Shown: positions 1-12,100 of the stretch, piece after piece | Numbering within the stretch: the stretch's first letter is position 1 | How the letters are laid out: each line of letters begins with the position of its first letter | Source: Liolophura sinensis | Lineage: Eukaryota > Mollusca > Polyplacophora > Chitonida > Chitonidae | Reading direction: 5' to 3' | Assembly (NCBI RefSeq): GCF_032854445.1 | Contig: NC_088301.1 | Coordinates: forward strand, 53,805,187-53,869,186 | DNA: 64,000 bases | Notes under the pieces: model-generated | Database searches by the model: none | What the model saw: the letters and a program-made list of their open reading frames with translations, nothing else | Told to the model about the DNA's origin: nothing | Translations under genes and position numbers: made by a program

Positions 1-1299
1 GATTCAAATTCTATCAAATATAGCATATGTGTCGAGGAATTTTGCTATCAGGTTTATTTTATGGGTGATTTCTTCCCAGTGTCTTCAAAGACTGGCATCA
101 ATTAATAACACTGTTTAGATCAACACAGAGGCTGAGCCTCTTTACACACAACAATTGCTGCAAATGAAAATGCCACGTATATACATGTATCTTCTAATGT
201 TTGATTACAATGCTGGCAAAATAGCTTGAACACACCCTAAAAGATAATAGATGATCTAGACTTTCTAAGTCAGCCAGACTTGAAAGGAGAAGATCTGGCT
301 AAAACTTTTCAGCTATATTCTAGTTCTGTGTACAAGTTCATCCATTAGAATGTGGATCTGCTTCCCTTGTTAAAACATAGGCTGATAAAGTTACTGGAAC
401 AGACAAACAGATTGGCATTCTGGAGGAGAATTACATGTATGGTGTATTTAACAGTCAATTGGTTCTTGAAATGTGAGCCTGGACTCCTTGCAGGAGTCAA
501 AATGCGTCTGATGCTTGAGCCACTGGCGGGACATGAATTATTTACCTGTCCGGCCTCCCCAGACAGATTGCCCCCAGCCATTAGCCATTGTCTACAGAGG
601 CACCAAACCAGCCGAGAAGTTGATGCCCCTAGCTGGGTTGCTCAAAAACAATCACAGGTCATGCAAAGAAAACATGTCCAAAGATCAAGCTCAACTTGAG
701 ATGTGCAGACATTCCGTTGGATGTATCTCTGAGTGGCTCACATGAACATATGTCTATAAGCTGACCACTATTCTAATACATCAGGAATCATTTCACCTAC
801 TAAGTATGGTATACCTTCCCCATCATATTTGGATCCATCATTCATAAGATATATGAATACACCATCTACCGAGAGAAACCACATTCCTACTGCTACTTTA
901 TATAAACGGTGTCTGTTTGGAAAACTGGGCTTGTGTTTGTGGACATATAAGTCAATTAGTAAGATTTCTATCCGTTCATTGACAAGCTTCAGTACATGGA
1001 TAATCCAACTGAGTTTCCTGTTTATAAAAGAGGCCAGCAGTTCTAGGTTAGTATTTACTCCACTGGGTAGGTGGCCCTATATCCCTAGATGGGCAGCAGT
1101 CTGGTTCAATTTTCCCTGGATACTGAGGAAAAGGGTCAACTTAGTTTACCTGCATTCTCCAGCTAAAGGTCAGTTTCAAACCTTGGGAGATGTAACTATT
1201 TGCACAGTCTGGTTAAGATATGTGGCACTAATGACTTGCAGTGGTGGACAAAGGTACTGCCAACATCTACCCTTTACGTGGTAGTCCATATCCTTACAT

Positions 1300-1311
1300 A
1301 TGAATATATGA

Positions 1312-1354
<43 letters not shown>

Positions 1355-1393
1355 CAGAGAGAGAAAAAGACAGAGACACAGACAGACACAGAG
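1300..1393. repeat. Compound microsatellite (AT)n-(CA)n-(GACA/GA)n
   Basis: About 13 AT units (1312-1338) pass directly into about 7 CA units and then GACAGA/GAGA-type repeats to about 1393. It is likely length-polymorphic. The open frames across it on both strands are low-complexity artefacts. Confidence 0.95.
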
Positions 1394-2605
1394 ATTCCAT
1401 AAGCCAAGAACAAAAATGCAGAGATGGCTCATTGGCTACAGAAATGAAGCACAGTGACAATGTTAAGCCCTTTTCATATGGGTCTGTGCTCAACACACTT
1501 GCTCCAATAGATGTCTGTAAAATGTGACTGGGCATTGTCATAGGACAATGATCACTGTGTTTATGAAGAATGTCACAAGTCAAGGATACCTTGAATTAGG
1601 CAAGTAATCTAAGGGTGATAGGAATCATGTAGAAGCTGCTGCAGCTAAGGGCTTTAGTCTCAGCAGCATGTCTCCCTTCAACTATCTGTAATAGTTAGCA
1701 AATGTTGAAGTCAAATGGCAACATGCACCCTACTGCTGTGGACAATGAGTTACCCTGAAGATGACATGACACGAGAGTGAAATAACAACCACTGCTCCAC
1801 AGGCCCTGCAATAAAACTCATACATTCTCAAGGAGATCACATATCTGCAAGCATATTAAGGAAATATTGGAAGTTATGAAATGCAAAATGCTTCACTGCA
1901 ATATTCTGTGACACAGCTTCCATTGCTGTGAACTTTGACTGGCTTGGCAATAAACACCCCCAAGAGAAATCACCTTCAGCATGGGGTTGAACCGGCCAAA
2001 TGATTCAGAGTAGCCCTTATCACAGAACAACTCCAAACACTTGTTCTTTGGCACCAAGGCCAATTCATCAGACTCTCTGATACAAAACAACCATACAACC
2101 CTTAAGAACTAATTCTTGTAGAAAAATCCTGGAAAAAGTCACATACAAACATTTTTTTCCCATCATAAAATGCTGAGTGATTTTAATCCACTTGGGACTA
2201 GGAATGAGAAAAGTTTGACAGTTTTACTGGAAGTAAAAAATTAAGTAGTCATTTCAAATTTGGAATCATAAAGGTAGCAATTCTGATCAGCACAAAGAGC
2301 TTGGGGGGAAATTGGACGGCATGAAAACAGAAAGGACCACTGGGCATCTTGGAGCAATACAAGACATGTGATAAATGTTTTGTGGATAGCCCTTCTTCTT
2401 GAGCCTCTAAACCATATCAAGAGATAGGCAGAATTAGACGCTGAGTCATCCCATAGTATTCTTTGACATGAAGATTTATATTGGAATGAGGGGGACATTC
2501 CCTGACTTGCTTCGTCTTCACAACTAATCCCTCCACACTGAATGGACCAGTCCTGATTGGAGACTGACTCTGAAGGAATGCCACTCAGATGAATGTTTTC
2601 CAGGC

Positions 2606-2646
2606 AAAAAAAAAAATAAAAAGAGAAAAAAAAAAAAGAAAAAAAA
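2606..2646. repeat. A-rich low-complexity tract
   Basis: Nearly pure A with scattered T and G over about 41 nt. It could be a decayed poly-A tail of a retroelement on the plus strand, but no element body is recognisable upstream. Confidence 0.85.
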
Positions 2647-3535
2647 TGGCTAAATAAAACTGAATCAGAATGTGACTCTTTTTTATTGTGCGTTGGCTGT
2701 GTTTTTTGGCAGGCTGCAGTACACTAATGGGGCTGATGAGTGTGACGAAGTCAATGATGAGGCTGGGCAGTTTCAAGAACCCCATTATAAATGACTTTAA
2801 CTGTTCTGCCTTCTCCAGAGCCCCTAACAGCCCACTTGAAACATATTGCCAAATTAATGCTGATAACACAGATGACTTTATTAAGGGAACCCCTCTGTTC
2901 AGCATACCAACAGCACATAGGACAAGTGTTGGCCAAGAAATAGGTACGACCTCAACACTTTGCAAACATGTCTGCAGTAGCCAAGACAACAAAACAAAGA
3001 CAGAACATCAGACAAAACACTTTTTCTGAAAGTCCAACACTACATGTCAGAATGACAGGGCAAAATGACAATGTCTTTGGCTTGAATACATATGCATTTG
3101 TTTTCAGCCTTAATGACAACATTGCTGTAATATTATTTGAGACCACCTGTAATATTGTACCATGTTATAAAGTGACTTCTGGCATCTACATATGTGCTGC
3201 GAATATTTCACCCCATGCAAGGTAGTTATTTTACATTGCATAAGTGACATTATGTGCATGACTTTCCCCCTCACAGCTAAACTTATTTACTTTCTTAGCA
3301 AACTTTCTGTAGGACAGGAGTTGAAGAATTCAGTCTATGTCAAGGGATGGGTGGACAGGGCTACAAAAATCTGATCCATGGATGAACTTGAATATGATGG
3401 GCATATTCATCATCTATCTAATCTTTACAGAAGTTGAAGGACTGGAATAAGCCTGGATTAGTTTAAACAGCGAAGACATCACATGAGGTGTAGACTGCCT
3501 AGAGTGTTGTATGGCATCCCACAGTAAAGGGATTT

Positions 3536-3555
3536 GGGGGGGGGGGGGGGGGGGG
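3536..3555. repeat. Homopolymer G20 run
   Basis: Twenty consecutive G on the plus strand (C20 on minus). Long G homopolymers are unstable and can form quadruplexes; the assembled length may be imprecise. Compare the runs at 28195 and 34114. Confidence 0.95.
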
Positions 3556-5038
3556 ACACACAGGTCATCTCGAATGAGAGGAGGGTGGGTGACTATGTCA
3601 ACAAGAAAGATCCCAGTGATCAATGACCAGTGCAGATGGCTTCCCAATGTCATTATCTATCCCCACTCCTTTTACATATTGTTAACATGGATGGAAACAG
3701 ACATTATCAAACAGTGTTTTTCTGCAGGCTGCCACAGTGTAACCTTAGCCAGCTTAATCCTGATAAATCCACAGACGAACTTAGACTTGGGTTGGGAAAA
3801 ATCTTGTTTATCAAGTCCTCCCATTTTTTTGTGGCAAACAACAAACATGTCAAGAAATATACTCCGAAATATTCAATGACACAAGATTGGTTATTTCAGA
3901 CAGGCAGGCCTGTAACAATTCTTCCAATCTTAAAACAACAATGACGCAAGGCTAGTTCCTGGTTTTTCACCTTGACAGAGCTCTTTCAAGAAATGCAAAT
4001 AAACACAATGTCCCCCTCAGAAAGCTTAGCAAGGAAACACCACGAGAAAAAAAATCTGTGAAAAACAATCTACGAATATGTTTACTGTGTAAATGAACTT
4101 GGACATCACTGATGGCATACACATTATAGCAGAAAAAGGAAGTCATATGCATTTGGACATTCTCCTGAGATGTACATGTATTTTCTGTGAAAACTGCAAA
4201 AATTATTATACAAACAGTATTTATGACACTTCAACCATTTCCTTAGGCCCAAGACATCAACAACAATTCCCTACACCATTTACCACATTACTGGTCCCTT
4301 ACTGAAAAAAAATACTTCAAATTCTCTGCTATCATCAAGGATAAGTTTCTGCCAACAGATAAATGTTACTGGGCTTGGTAGCTAGAGATCTGGGTTGCCA
4401 GTCACTTTCAAACAATATTTCCTCATGTTCGAGGGAATTGAGAGTGACAGGAAGCTAAGTTAACCTCTTCGCAACTTATCCCGGGACAGTATTTCAGTAA
4501 GCTGATATGATCAATTCCTCATGGACATGGTTCTAAACAATATTCCACTTGGTTTCCAATTACAAGTCTGAGGAAAGCCACTTGAGCAGAGAAGTGCAGC
4601 TATGGTGCTTGGTATGTTCATATACATAATAATTTCATTGCCAGGCACCAGGTGTGGTGGCACTTCTGTGCAAAACCAATAAATAAGTTGTCCTTATCAT
4701 GTTGGAATGTTGTGGTTCAACACACCGGTCACTTAAATCCCAATGCAAGCGGCACTATTCTTCAAATCAAGCACATAGCTTTGCTGTTTTGGAAGGCCAA
4801 ATTTAGCTTTCAATTGGTAGTAGGACATCTCCAGAATGTGTTGAGAGGTTTGAAGGGTGTTCAATCTATTTGGCATGGAGAATGGATTCTTCATTAGTCT
4901 TATTCTAAAAAATGTCTTGACCACTTTATCTTTGTGGAGGTAGCAGGCAGACTAAGTTTGAACTCTTAATTGGCAGATTAGCTGGGTTTTCTCCCTGTTA
5001 AAGGAACCAGGATCAGAGCTGAACGCATCACTGCTCTG

Positions 5039-5079
5039 GTCAGCATGGGTCAGAGACCTTGCCTGAAACCCATGCTGAC
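5039..5079. other. Perfect 12-bp stem inverted repeat (hairpin)
   Basis: GTCAGCATGGGT (5039-5050) and its exact reverse complement ACCCATGCTGAC (5068-5079) flank a 17-nt loop. Pairing stops at the next outer base. No poly-T or flanking TIR-type structure is seen, and the function is unknown. Confidence 0.8.
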
Positions 5080-7170
5080 AGTGATACATTAGCATGTCTC
5101 GTTACGGCTAGATTTTCTCTGGACTAAGCCTGGAGGACATTCTTAAAACCAAGGTATCTTTCCAGTGGAAGAATTCAGAGAAAAGAATTTGGTGTTGATT
5201 TATTCAACAGCTGCAGATATCATTTCCATGTAGACTTGAAGGCTGCAATTCTCCATAATCTTCAAGCCCACACAATTCCGCACAATTTCACTGTAGGCTG
5301 GCAGATCTCTGTAGATACACTGTGATATTATCTGCCCTCTCATGGCAGGACTTCTTAGCCATGGAAATGAAGGGATTGTGAGCCATCTCTCTATTCCTGT
5401 TAGATGGGAGGAATAATTGTCCTCAGAGGTAATTGTATTATTATAGATTGTATCAAAATAACACCCAAACAAGCAGTCTTTTTATAACCAATCAAATGAT
5501 ACTTGATCCTTTGCAGCAGCACAACGTTCTCTCATTATTGATCAGTATGGGACATTAAACACAGTCACAAACAAACAGCGCAAGAAAATTGCTGGCCATT
5601 CAGAACACCTACAGAAAACCCTCCACACCACATGCAACAACAGTGGCCAAATAACTTCCTTTCAACGGAACACGGCATTATAATGGTGGTAAATTTAGAC
5701 CTAGTGTTCCTGTCGGGCTATCACCCTGCTTTTCTAAGTGTGCCAGGTAACCTTATCAGTCACGACAAACATAGCTGGGATAGATTGAAAGGTGCTTGGG
5801 TACTTTAATATTTCAAGGTGTTGCTCAAGTTCAGGACTGTGCCATGAGAGGAAGTGAAGCCATGCTAGGCAACAGATAGAATGCCCAATTTGAGATAACT
5901 GGCCTGGTCTGCATGCCAACGACTCCACAGGCCCTAACCATGGACAATTCAGTTCATTCCAGCCATGTTAAACATCTATGTCTGTCACACAGATCAATTT
6001 GGTGGTGCAGCTCTGTTCAGTGCACACACCCTAGCACCTTCAAAACCATATGACCATGAATGTTTTAACACCTCATGATGCAGCTCTTGGGAATAATGGT
6101 ACAAATGGAAAAAGCAGTACCATTACATACAGAGCACTTTAAATCACCAAAGTTAAACACGTACTTACAGAATGTTTGATTTCAACCACATAAGCAACCA
6201 GTGGCATTCCCCACATGGGTTGGTTGTTAGGAGAATCAAACAAGTATTTGCTGTCATTTTTCGTTCCTGTTTTCTTTCATGTTTGCTTCTGAACTTTGGA
6301 CACATGGTACATGTTTTACTTTAACCAACAGTAAAGCATGTGTTCCACACTGACCGATTTCCACAGTGCCTTTAAGATATTGATTCATGGCCATAACTGA
6401 CATGGTTAACACCCCAAGTGTACCCTCAGTAACTGCCGGTGTTTGCCAGCCCTGCTGCCAGTCACAGTAAACACTCCCCAACACTTGTTGAACCTCGTTT
6501 ACTGAACATGATCACTGTTTACTGCTTTTGTTTACACAACCAAATTAGTGAATATCACTTTCTTTTGAGGGGTAAGAGGCCCCCAATAGGGCAATGTGAT
6601 AACACTCTCCTGAGTGAAGTGGAGAAAAATGAACATAAACCATAACTCACAAACCATGGCACAAATCATCAGTGAAAATAACAGATATACATATAATATG
6701 ATTCTGTAACTTCTGAAAGACATCAGATGGATTACAAAAGTGCAATGTGCTGCACCTAGTGGTTAATATATTTTTAGCTTTTGTCAGAAGTAATGTTAAA
6801 TAAGCATGCTTAATCTTGTCATACAGCTATTCAACACTGAACCTAATGTATGCCTAGAAACCCTATCCCTACTCCCTAGGATTTACCAGAGTGGCTTGAG
6901 TTGCTCATGTACATGTACAGTGTATTTTCCAGGTCCATATTAATTTCCACTATGCAATGATAATAATGAATAATAGGCAACAAATTGTGCAGGATACACA
7001 AGTAGATATTTTCCAAAGCCTATGCCATAAGGCCAGCTACATATAATAACGCTTCACCTCATTATAGTATTTGTAGGATGATATCTAGTGGATGAATGAC
7101 TTATTCAAATTCTGGTTACAGATACATCAGACATCCATTATCTAGGTGAATCTCTCGTCCTTTGAACTCA

Positions 7171-7202
7171 AATAAATAAATAAAAAAAAAAAATAAAAAA
7201 AA
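7171..7202. repeat. A-rich tract (AAAT)n/An
   Basis: AATAAATAAATA passing into long A runs. It resembles a retroelement tail on the plus strand, but the upstream sequence is not recognisable. Confidence 0.8.
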
Positions 7203-8962
7203 TCAATATAAACAATGTTGGCATTTGTCCAATTTTTGGTTAATAATGTCAGAAATGTTTGTGGTTCATGTATAGAATGTGAGGTACCTGACGGCATAGG
7301 TTTGTGGCTGCAAATGTTGGCTTAGCCCGCTTCCTGCCCAACCTGTAACAATTTTTTATTTTATATTGACTCTGCAAAGTTATACTCAAACTTCACTCAT
7401 GAAGTTAGACTAACATGCGGGGCACGTGCACTTGCCACCTTCTTTTTAGCTTTCGTAGGCAAGAACGAGTTAAGCAGGTTCTCCGACACCCCAAAATTTT
7501 AATACAATCTGTCAATAGGAACATAGCTCATGGTGAAGTCATCTTTTATTTTTTCTCTACTAAAGCAGGATATGACATGGTCTAGCAAAATCCAGGAGCC
7601 ATGATTGCCATATGTTTTCCTAGAGCCATTTGTACTACAAGATGAGCAGGGTAAAAGTGTAAAAAAGGCCTCTTTAAATATTTCATGGAATCTGTCTGGA
7701 AAGTTGTTTTTCAATGTGTATAAAGCACCAGTTTGACATAATGTGACTGCAAATATAAGCATAACTCATAGGGAGTTGTTTGCTCCCTTTTCGTCTTCCT
7801 CCATTATAATGTTTACACTATTTCACCCTGACAATGAAAGGTCTTGGCAAACCACAGCGGATATGGCATCACAGCTGAGCAATGATGTAAAACAACAATA
7901 TGCCACACTGTCAACATGGCGTACAATTTGAACAGCCCTAGAGCCAACATGTATCGAATGAGAAAACATGTGAAATATTGCCCTGGCTTTTATAGATTTC
8001 TGACAGAATTTCTTTGGGTCTTAGAAGGCTACTTACTGACAGATTTACAAAACAATATCAGGTCACTATGATAACCCCACACAGAGCCATTTGTTCCACA
8101 TTCTTCCAATACAGCATTCACCAGTCTGTGTTTACCAGGCTCTGACTCAAAGGCCCATTCTTCTACTCCCTAAAACACTGCGGTACCCACACTTGATGAC
8201 CCATCTGCATTAGGCTACATTTCACACAGAAAATGGACAAATATTCACAAATTCATACCATGTTGCCATGGGACTGCCAATCTTACTCACTGTCAATCAT
8301 CAATACGAACTGGACTCAAATTCACCGGATATTCCTTGCATGATGACAAGGCTTTGCTCAGAAAATGTGCTCATCCCTAGCGGGTGTAAAAATTGTGGGA
8401 AAAATGACGGAGAATGCATTTCTGAGGATGTGTTAATAACAGGGCAATAGGATCATTGCAAGGGAAATTTTTTTAGCTGCGAGCTATGAAATGTTGCAGT
8501 TATGATGTTTAATAATATGCATGCAGAAATCTCTCTCTCGTGCAATGAAGCGGAAGAATTTGTAAGTCCAGGCAATCTCCACACCTGATGGCATAGCTGA
8601 AATATCCCAGGGAAAGCTCCAATGGATGAATGAACAGGAAGACCAGGCCTGCCACCAAACAGCCTCAAACAATATCCCACGGAGCCCTGTGCTGCTCATT
8701 TCTGCATTCCACAGTTTTATGTTCCACAAGGTTTCACATGACAATGATGTAATTCTGTCATAACAAGGAGGAAATTGTCTTTGCTTCCCACAGAATTGCA
8801 TGTTTAATGTCCCTCCCAGCAAACATCTTACAAGGCTTGTAAATGTAACCAAATCACTGGCGATTACAGGAAGGGATAACTTAAAATGCTTTTCTCAGTC
8901 ATTAGCATACATAAAACATTACAAGAGAAAAAAACAAAACCATAAACTGAGCTAAAGTCAAT

Positions 8963-9110
8963 TGAATCACATGTAACTATTTGAACCCACCACACGTAAC
9001 AACATGAACCCACCACATGTAACTACATGAATCCATCACATGTAACTACATGAAACCACCACATGTAACTACATGAATCCATCACATGTAACTACATGAA
9101 ACCACCAAAT
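8963..9110. repeat. 23-bp minisatellite, about 6 copies
   Basis: The unit has the core ACATGTAACTACATGAA followed by a CCA-containing variable part. Successive units alternate between a 'TCCATC' and an 'ACCACC' form, giving a 46-bp higher-order dimer in the last four copies. The outer copies (left: ATTGAATCACATG; right: CCACCAAAT) are degraded. Confidence 0.9.
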
Positions 9111-12100
9111 ATCTTTTTCAAGCATAAAATTAGGCATATCATACATTCATTTGAACAAATTTATGAAGTCATCCATTTATTTCAGATACTACATGGTGTG
9201 CTATACAAGCCATGGCACAAACATATCTCACTGTCCATATAAAAAATTATTATTACAAGATAGCAAAGAGGGAGGGGTTAATAGAAAAACATAAAAAACG
9301 CAAAAGTAAAAAATTCTAGTTCACTTGTGAGAGCTGAAATACCCCTTATCTTATCTGTAGTTACAGACCACATTTGCAACTCGGTCCACCTATTCCGAAC
9401 AGTTCCTCTATAATGGGATGTAATGGAGAACACTTTATTGCGAAATGTTGCCAATTTTAAAACAATCTTGTTAAACATGTAGCAAGTTTTTCCAATCGGC
9501 CAATAAATCTGAGCAAAGATTATCAGGCTGCTTTCAAACTGGATCTGTGCCAATGTTTATTTTTATCAAAATAACAGATGGAGTTTAAATCTGTGTTTTT
9601 TGGCTGTTCGTTGTGACAAGCAAAAGACAAGAGCTTCCTGTCAGTTATTGATCTCTGGATAAAAAGAGTGGACAAAATGGCCGATAAATGGCCCAAGACT
9701 TAGTCAGGAATGTCGTCACAACATGACTGCTTAAGTGACAGCCTACACTGATTGTTCTGTATTTTGGAGAGACTACAACCACTGTTAAATTGGTCAAAAA
9801 CTGAAAAAGAGAGTCAATAAAACAGAGGAAAAGCCAATATGTTTTTCAAACAATGAGCTGCTCGATAGGAGTAGATGTGGCTGCATTTAGGGAGTCCTCT
9901 GTAGTGCCCTCACAGATTGCTTGTTGCCCAATGGAGAGGTCTCACTTGCTCAGGATCACAAATTAACAAAAGCTCAGAAAACAAGAAGTTCACTTTCTTC
10001 TGCTTCAAAGCTGTGTCAAGTAAACCCACGCCCTTACTTGCAAATGATGGGAACATCTCCGTCAGGTTCAGAGTGTTACAGCAGGACAGAGTTACTCCAC
10101 AAAGCAGACTGTGAGTAACATTTGGGCACACAGAGACAGGACTTAGGCAGGGATGTTAATCTGATTCAGCCATTGAGGTCACTGGTCAGGATATTGTCAC
10201 TCTGGTGTACCATACACACACATTACTGTATGACACAAACCTGACAACTAGCTCAGCTTCTAACTGAACCAGCCAGAGAACACTGCAACAATCTAACCAA
10301 AGAACTGGCCCAAGTCACAAACCAGACATTCAGCTACATGTATGGTAGGTGACACAAATCTAGCACACACAGGCTCTTAACAAGGACACGGAAACCAAAC
10401 AAACATCCCAACCTCTACATGAAATTTGGTTCAGTATGCCTGGATATTAGCGACATTGAGAAATATGTCAGATTTTCCTTTCTTCACCGTAAGGTCAGCT
10501 CCAACCTCACAATTAACAAAAACCCTGAATCAATGACTGAACAGCCTCGAGTCTGAGTACAAGGTGAAGAAAACATGACTTTATGGGTGTAAACAGGCAG
10601 AACAAGCTAGTCCCCACAAGTTCAAGCATGAATACGAAGTACAAAACACAAAAAAGCAAAGAACACCATAAATAAGCTCACTAATCATTGACTTGTCTAA
10701 TAACATTTGGCAAATATGAAAGACTTAGCCTGCAGTACAGATTACTTTTCAGTTTCCACAGGCTCTGTTTTCTTCCCTCCAAGCTCTTCCTTACTTTCAG
10801 GAGATAGTACTTGGTGCTTGAACATTTATCAAGAGAAAAAAATCCAAACCAAATTATCTGTATAAAGAAATTTTATCTCTTCAGATGTCACTTTTGTTGA
10901 CTTTAAGTGATCAGTGTTGTAGCAAGGTTTGATTGAACTGCCTGTGGAAGACGTCGCCTGTATGACCAATAGGGGTTACCACCTGTAGTGGCAAAATCAA
11001 TGGCTGCTCAGAGATCAATACATTTGTTAAATCATCCTTCTACCATGGCAAAGTGCTGTGATCAATAGCAAGTAATTCATTTACAAACCTTTCACTCACT
11101 AGGCTTTGTCTACACACTTGTCTATCCTCAACACATTCCGATTTTGTATCATGTGACCTGCCAATTTTACCCTTCTCCCACCCCCATTCTCCACTCCCCC
11201 TCAGCCTGACAGGCTGTACCACCGGACGCCAGAATGGTCAACGTGAAATCACTTGAGTATTAATTAACTTAACTATGTTTCTTTCCTCTAGCACATGAAT
11301 GGTGGAGAGTAGAGAACATGCAGAAGATTAGGCAGAAGAAGAAACACTGAAGGAGACTGGCCATGATCTTTGGACAAGTCCAAGTGTGCTGGGTTTTAGA
11401 GAGACAAGCAATTCCGACCAGGTCAAGGCTCATTTATTTTTCTATCCATGCTGGAATATCCAGCCATTCCCTGGGCTATTGATTCAGAGGAAACGGCCAT
11501 CATACAATACTACACAGCACAGCAGATCAAAGTTACAACATCTACCAAGCAGACATCAATCAAACACTGTTAATTCAGTTAGCTAGTTACAAAAACTCCC
11601 AAAGCCTGGCGCTGGTTGCTGGTCTGGGCTATGAAAATGGATGCCTCCATCAAGTCATCTTCTTGGGCCTCCCTTAACTGTGTAACTGGAAACTTTACAA
11701 CTTTGGCAATGCACTCGAGCTAAAGAGAGCACTTTTTTTAGGAGACGGAGAGGAATCCCATCAAAATATCTCGAAATCCACTTGAGAAAGATTGACTTTG
11801 GCAAAGCAAGTTCACAGCAGTCAGAAAGTCCTGTTCATATTAAATTGTGCTAATGAAAGGCATAAATTTACTTCCTGTCTTTTTCTATCCAATGGCACTA
11901 GCACATTCAGCTGAGAAATACTAGGGCATTATATATGACAACACAGAATTTTTTAAATTTTTCAGGCTATAATCATTTTATAACAATTCATCAGGCAACT
12001 GTTTGAAAACTCACTGATGATAGTTTTTATCAGCTGTTGCAAATTAAGATTCAACCACCTTCTAAAATGTTCAAACATAACCACATAATTACAAGTATAA

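Noticed and set aside
1176-1583. 135-codon minus-strand frame
   Set aside because: Runs through the AT/CA/GA microsatellite; the protein is low complexity (LSVSLSFSLSVCVCVCIYI) and is an artefact.
2585-3029. Overlapping frames on both strands of 113-135 codons
   Set aside because: No domain on either strand and they end in A-rich sequence; the two strands cannot both be real and neither shows splice borders.
3993-4000. ATGCAAAT octamers here and at about 46397 and 56385
   Set aside because: A single 8-mer in AT-rich DNA is expected by chance; no supporting cluster at these positions.
5581-5640. Minus-strand CMWC resembling the PSI CGWC motif
   Set aside because: The surrounding residues (CCCMWCGG) lack the cysteine spacing of a PSI domain and have no splice borders.
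8963-9110. Regular repeat that could suggest a CRISPR-like array
   Set aside because: Units are head-to-tail with no unique spacers, and the setting is an animal intron; it is a minisatellite.
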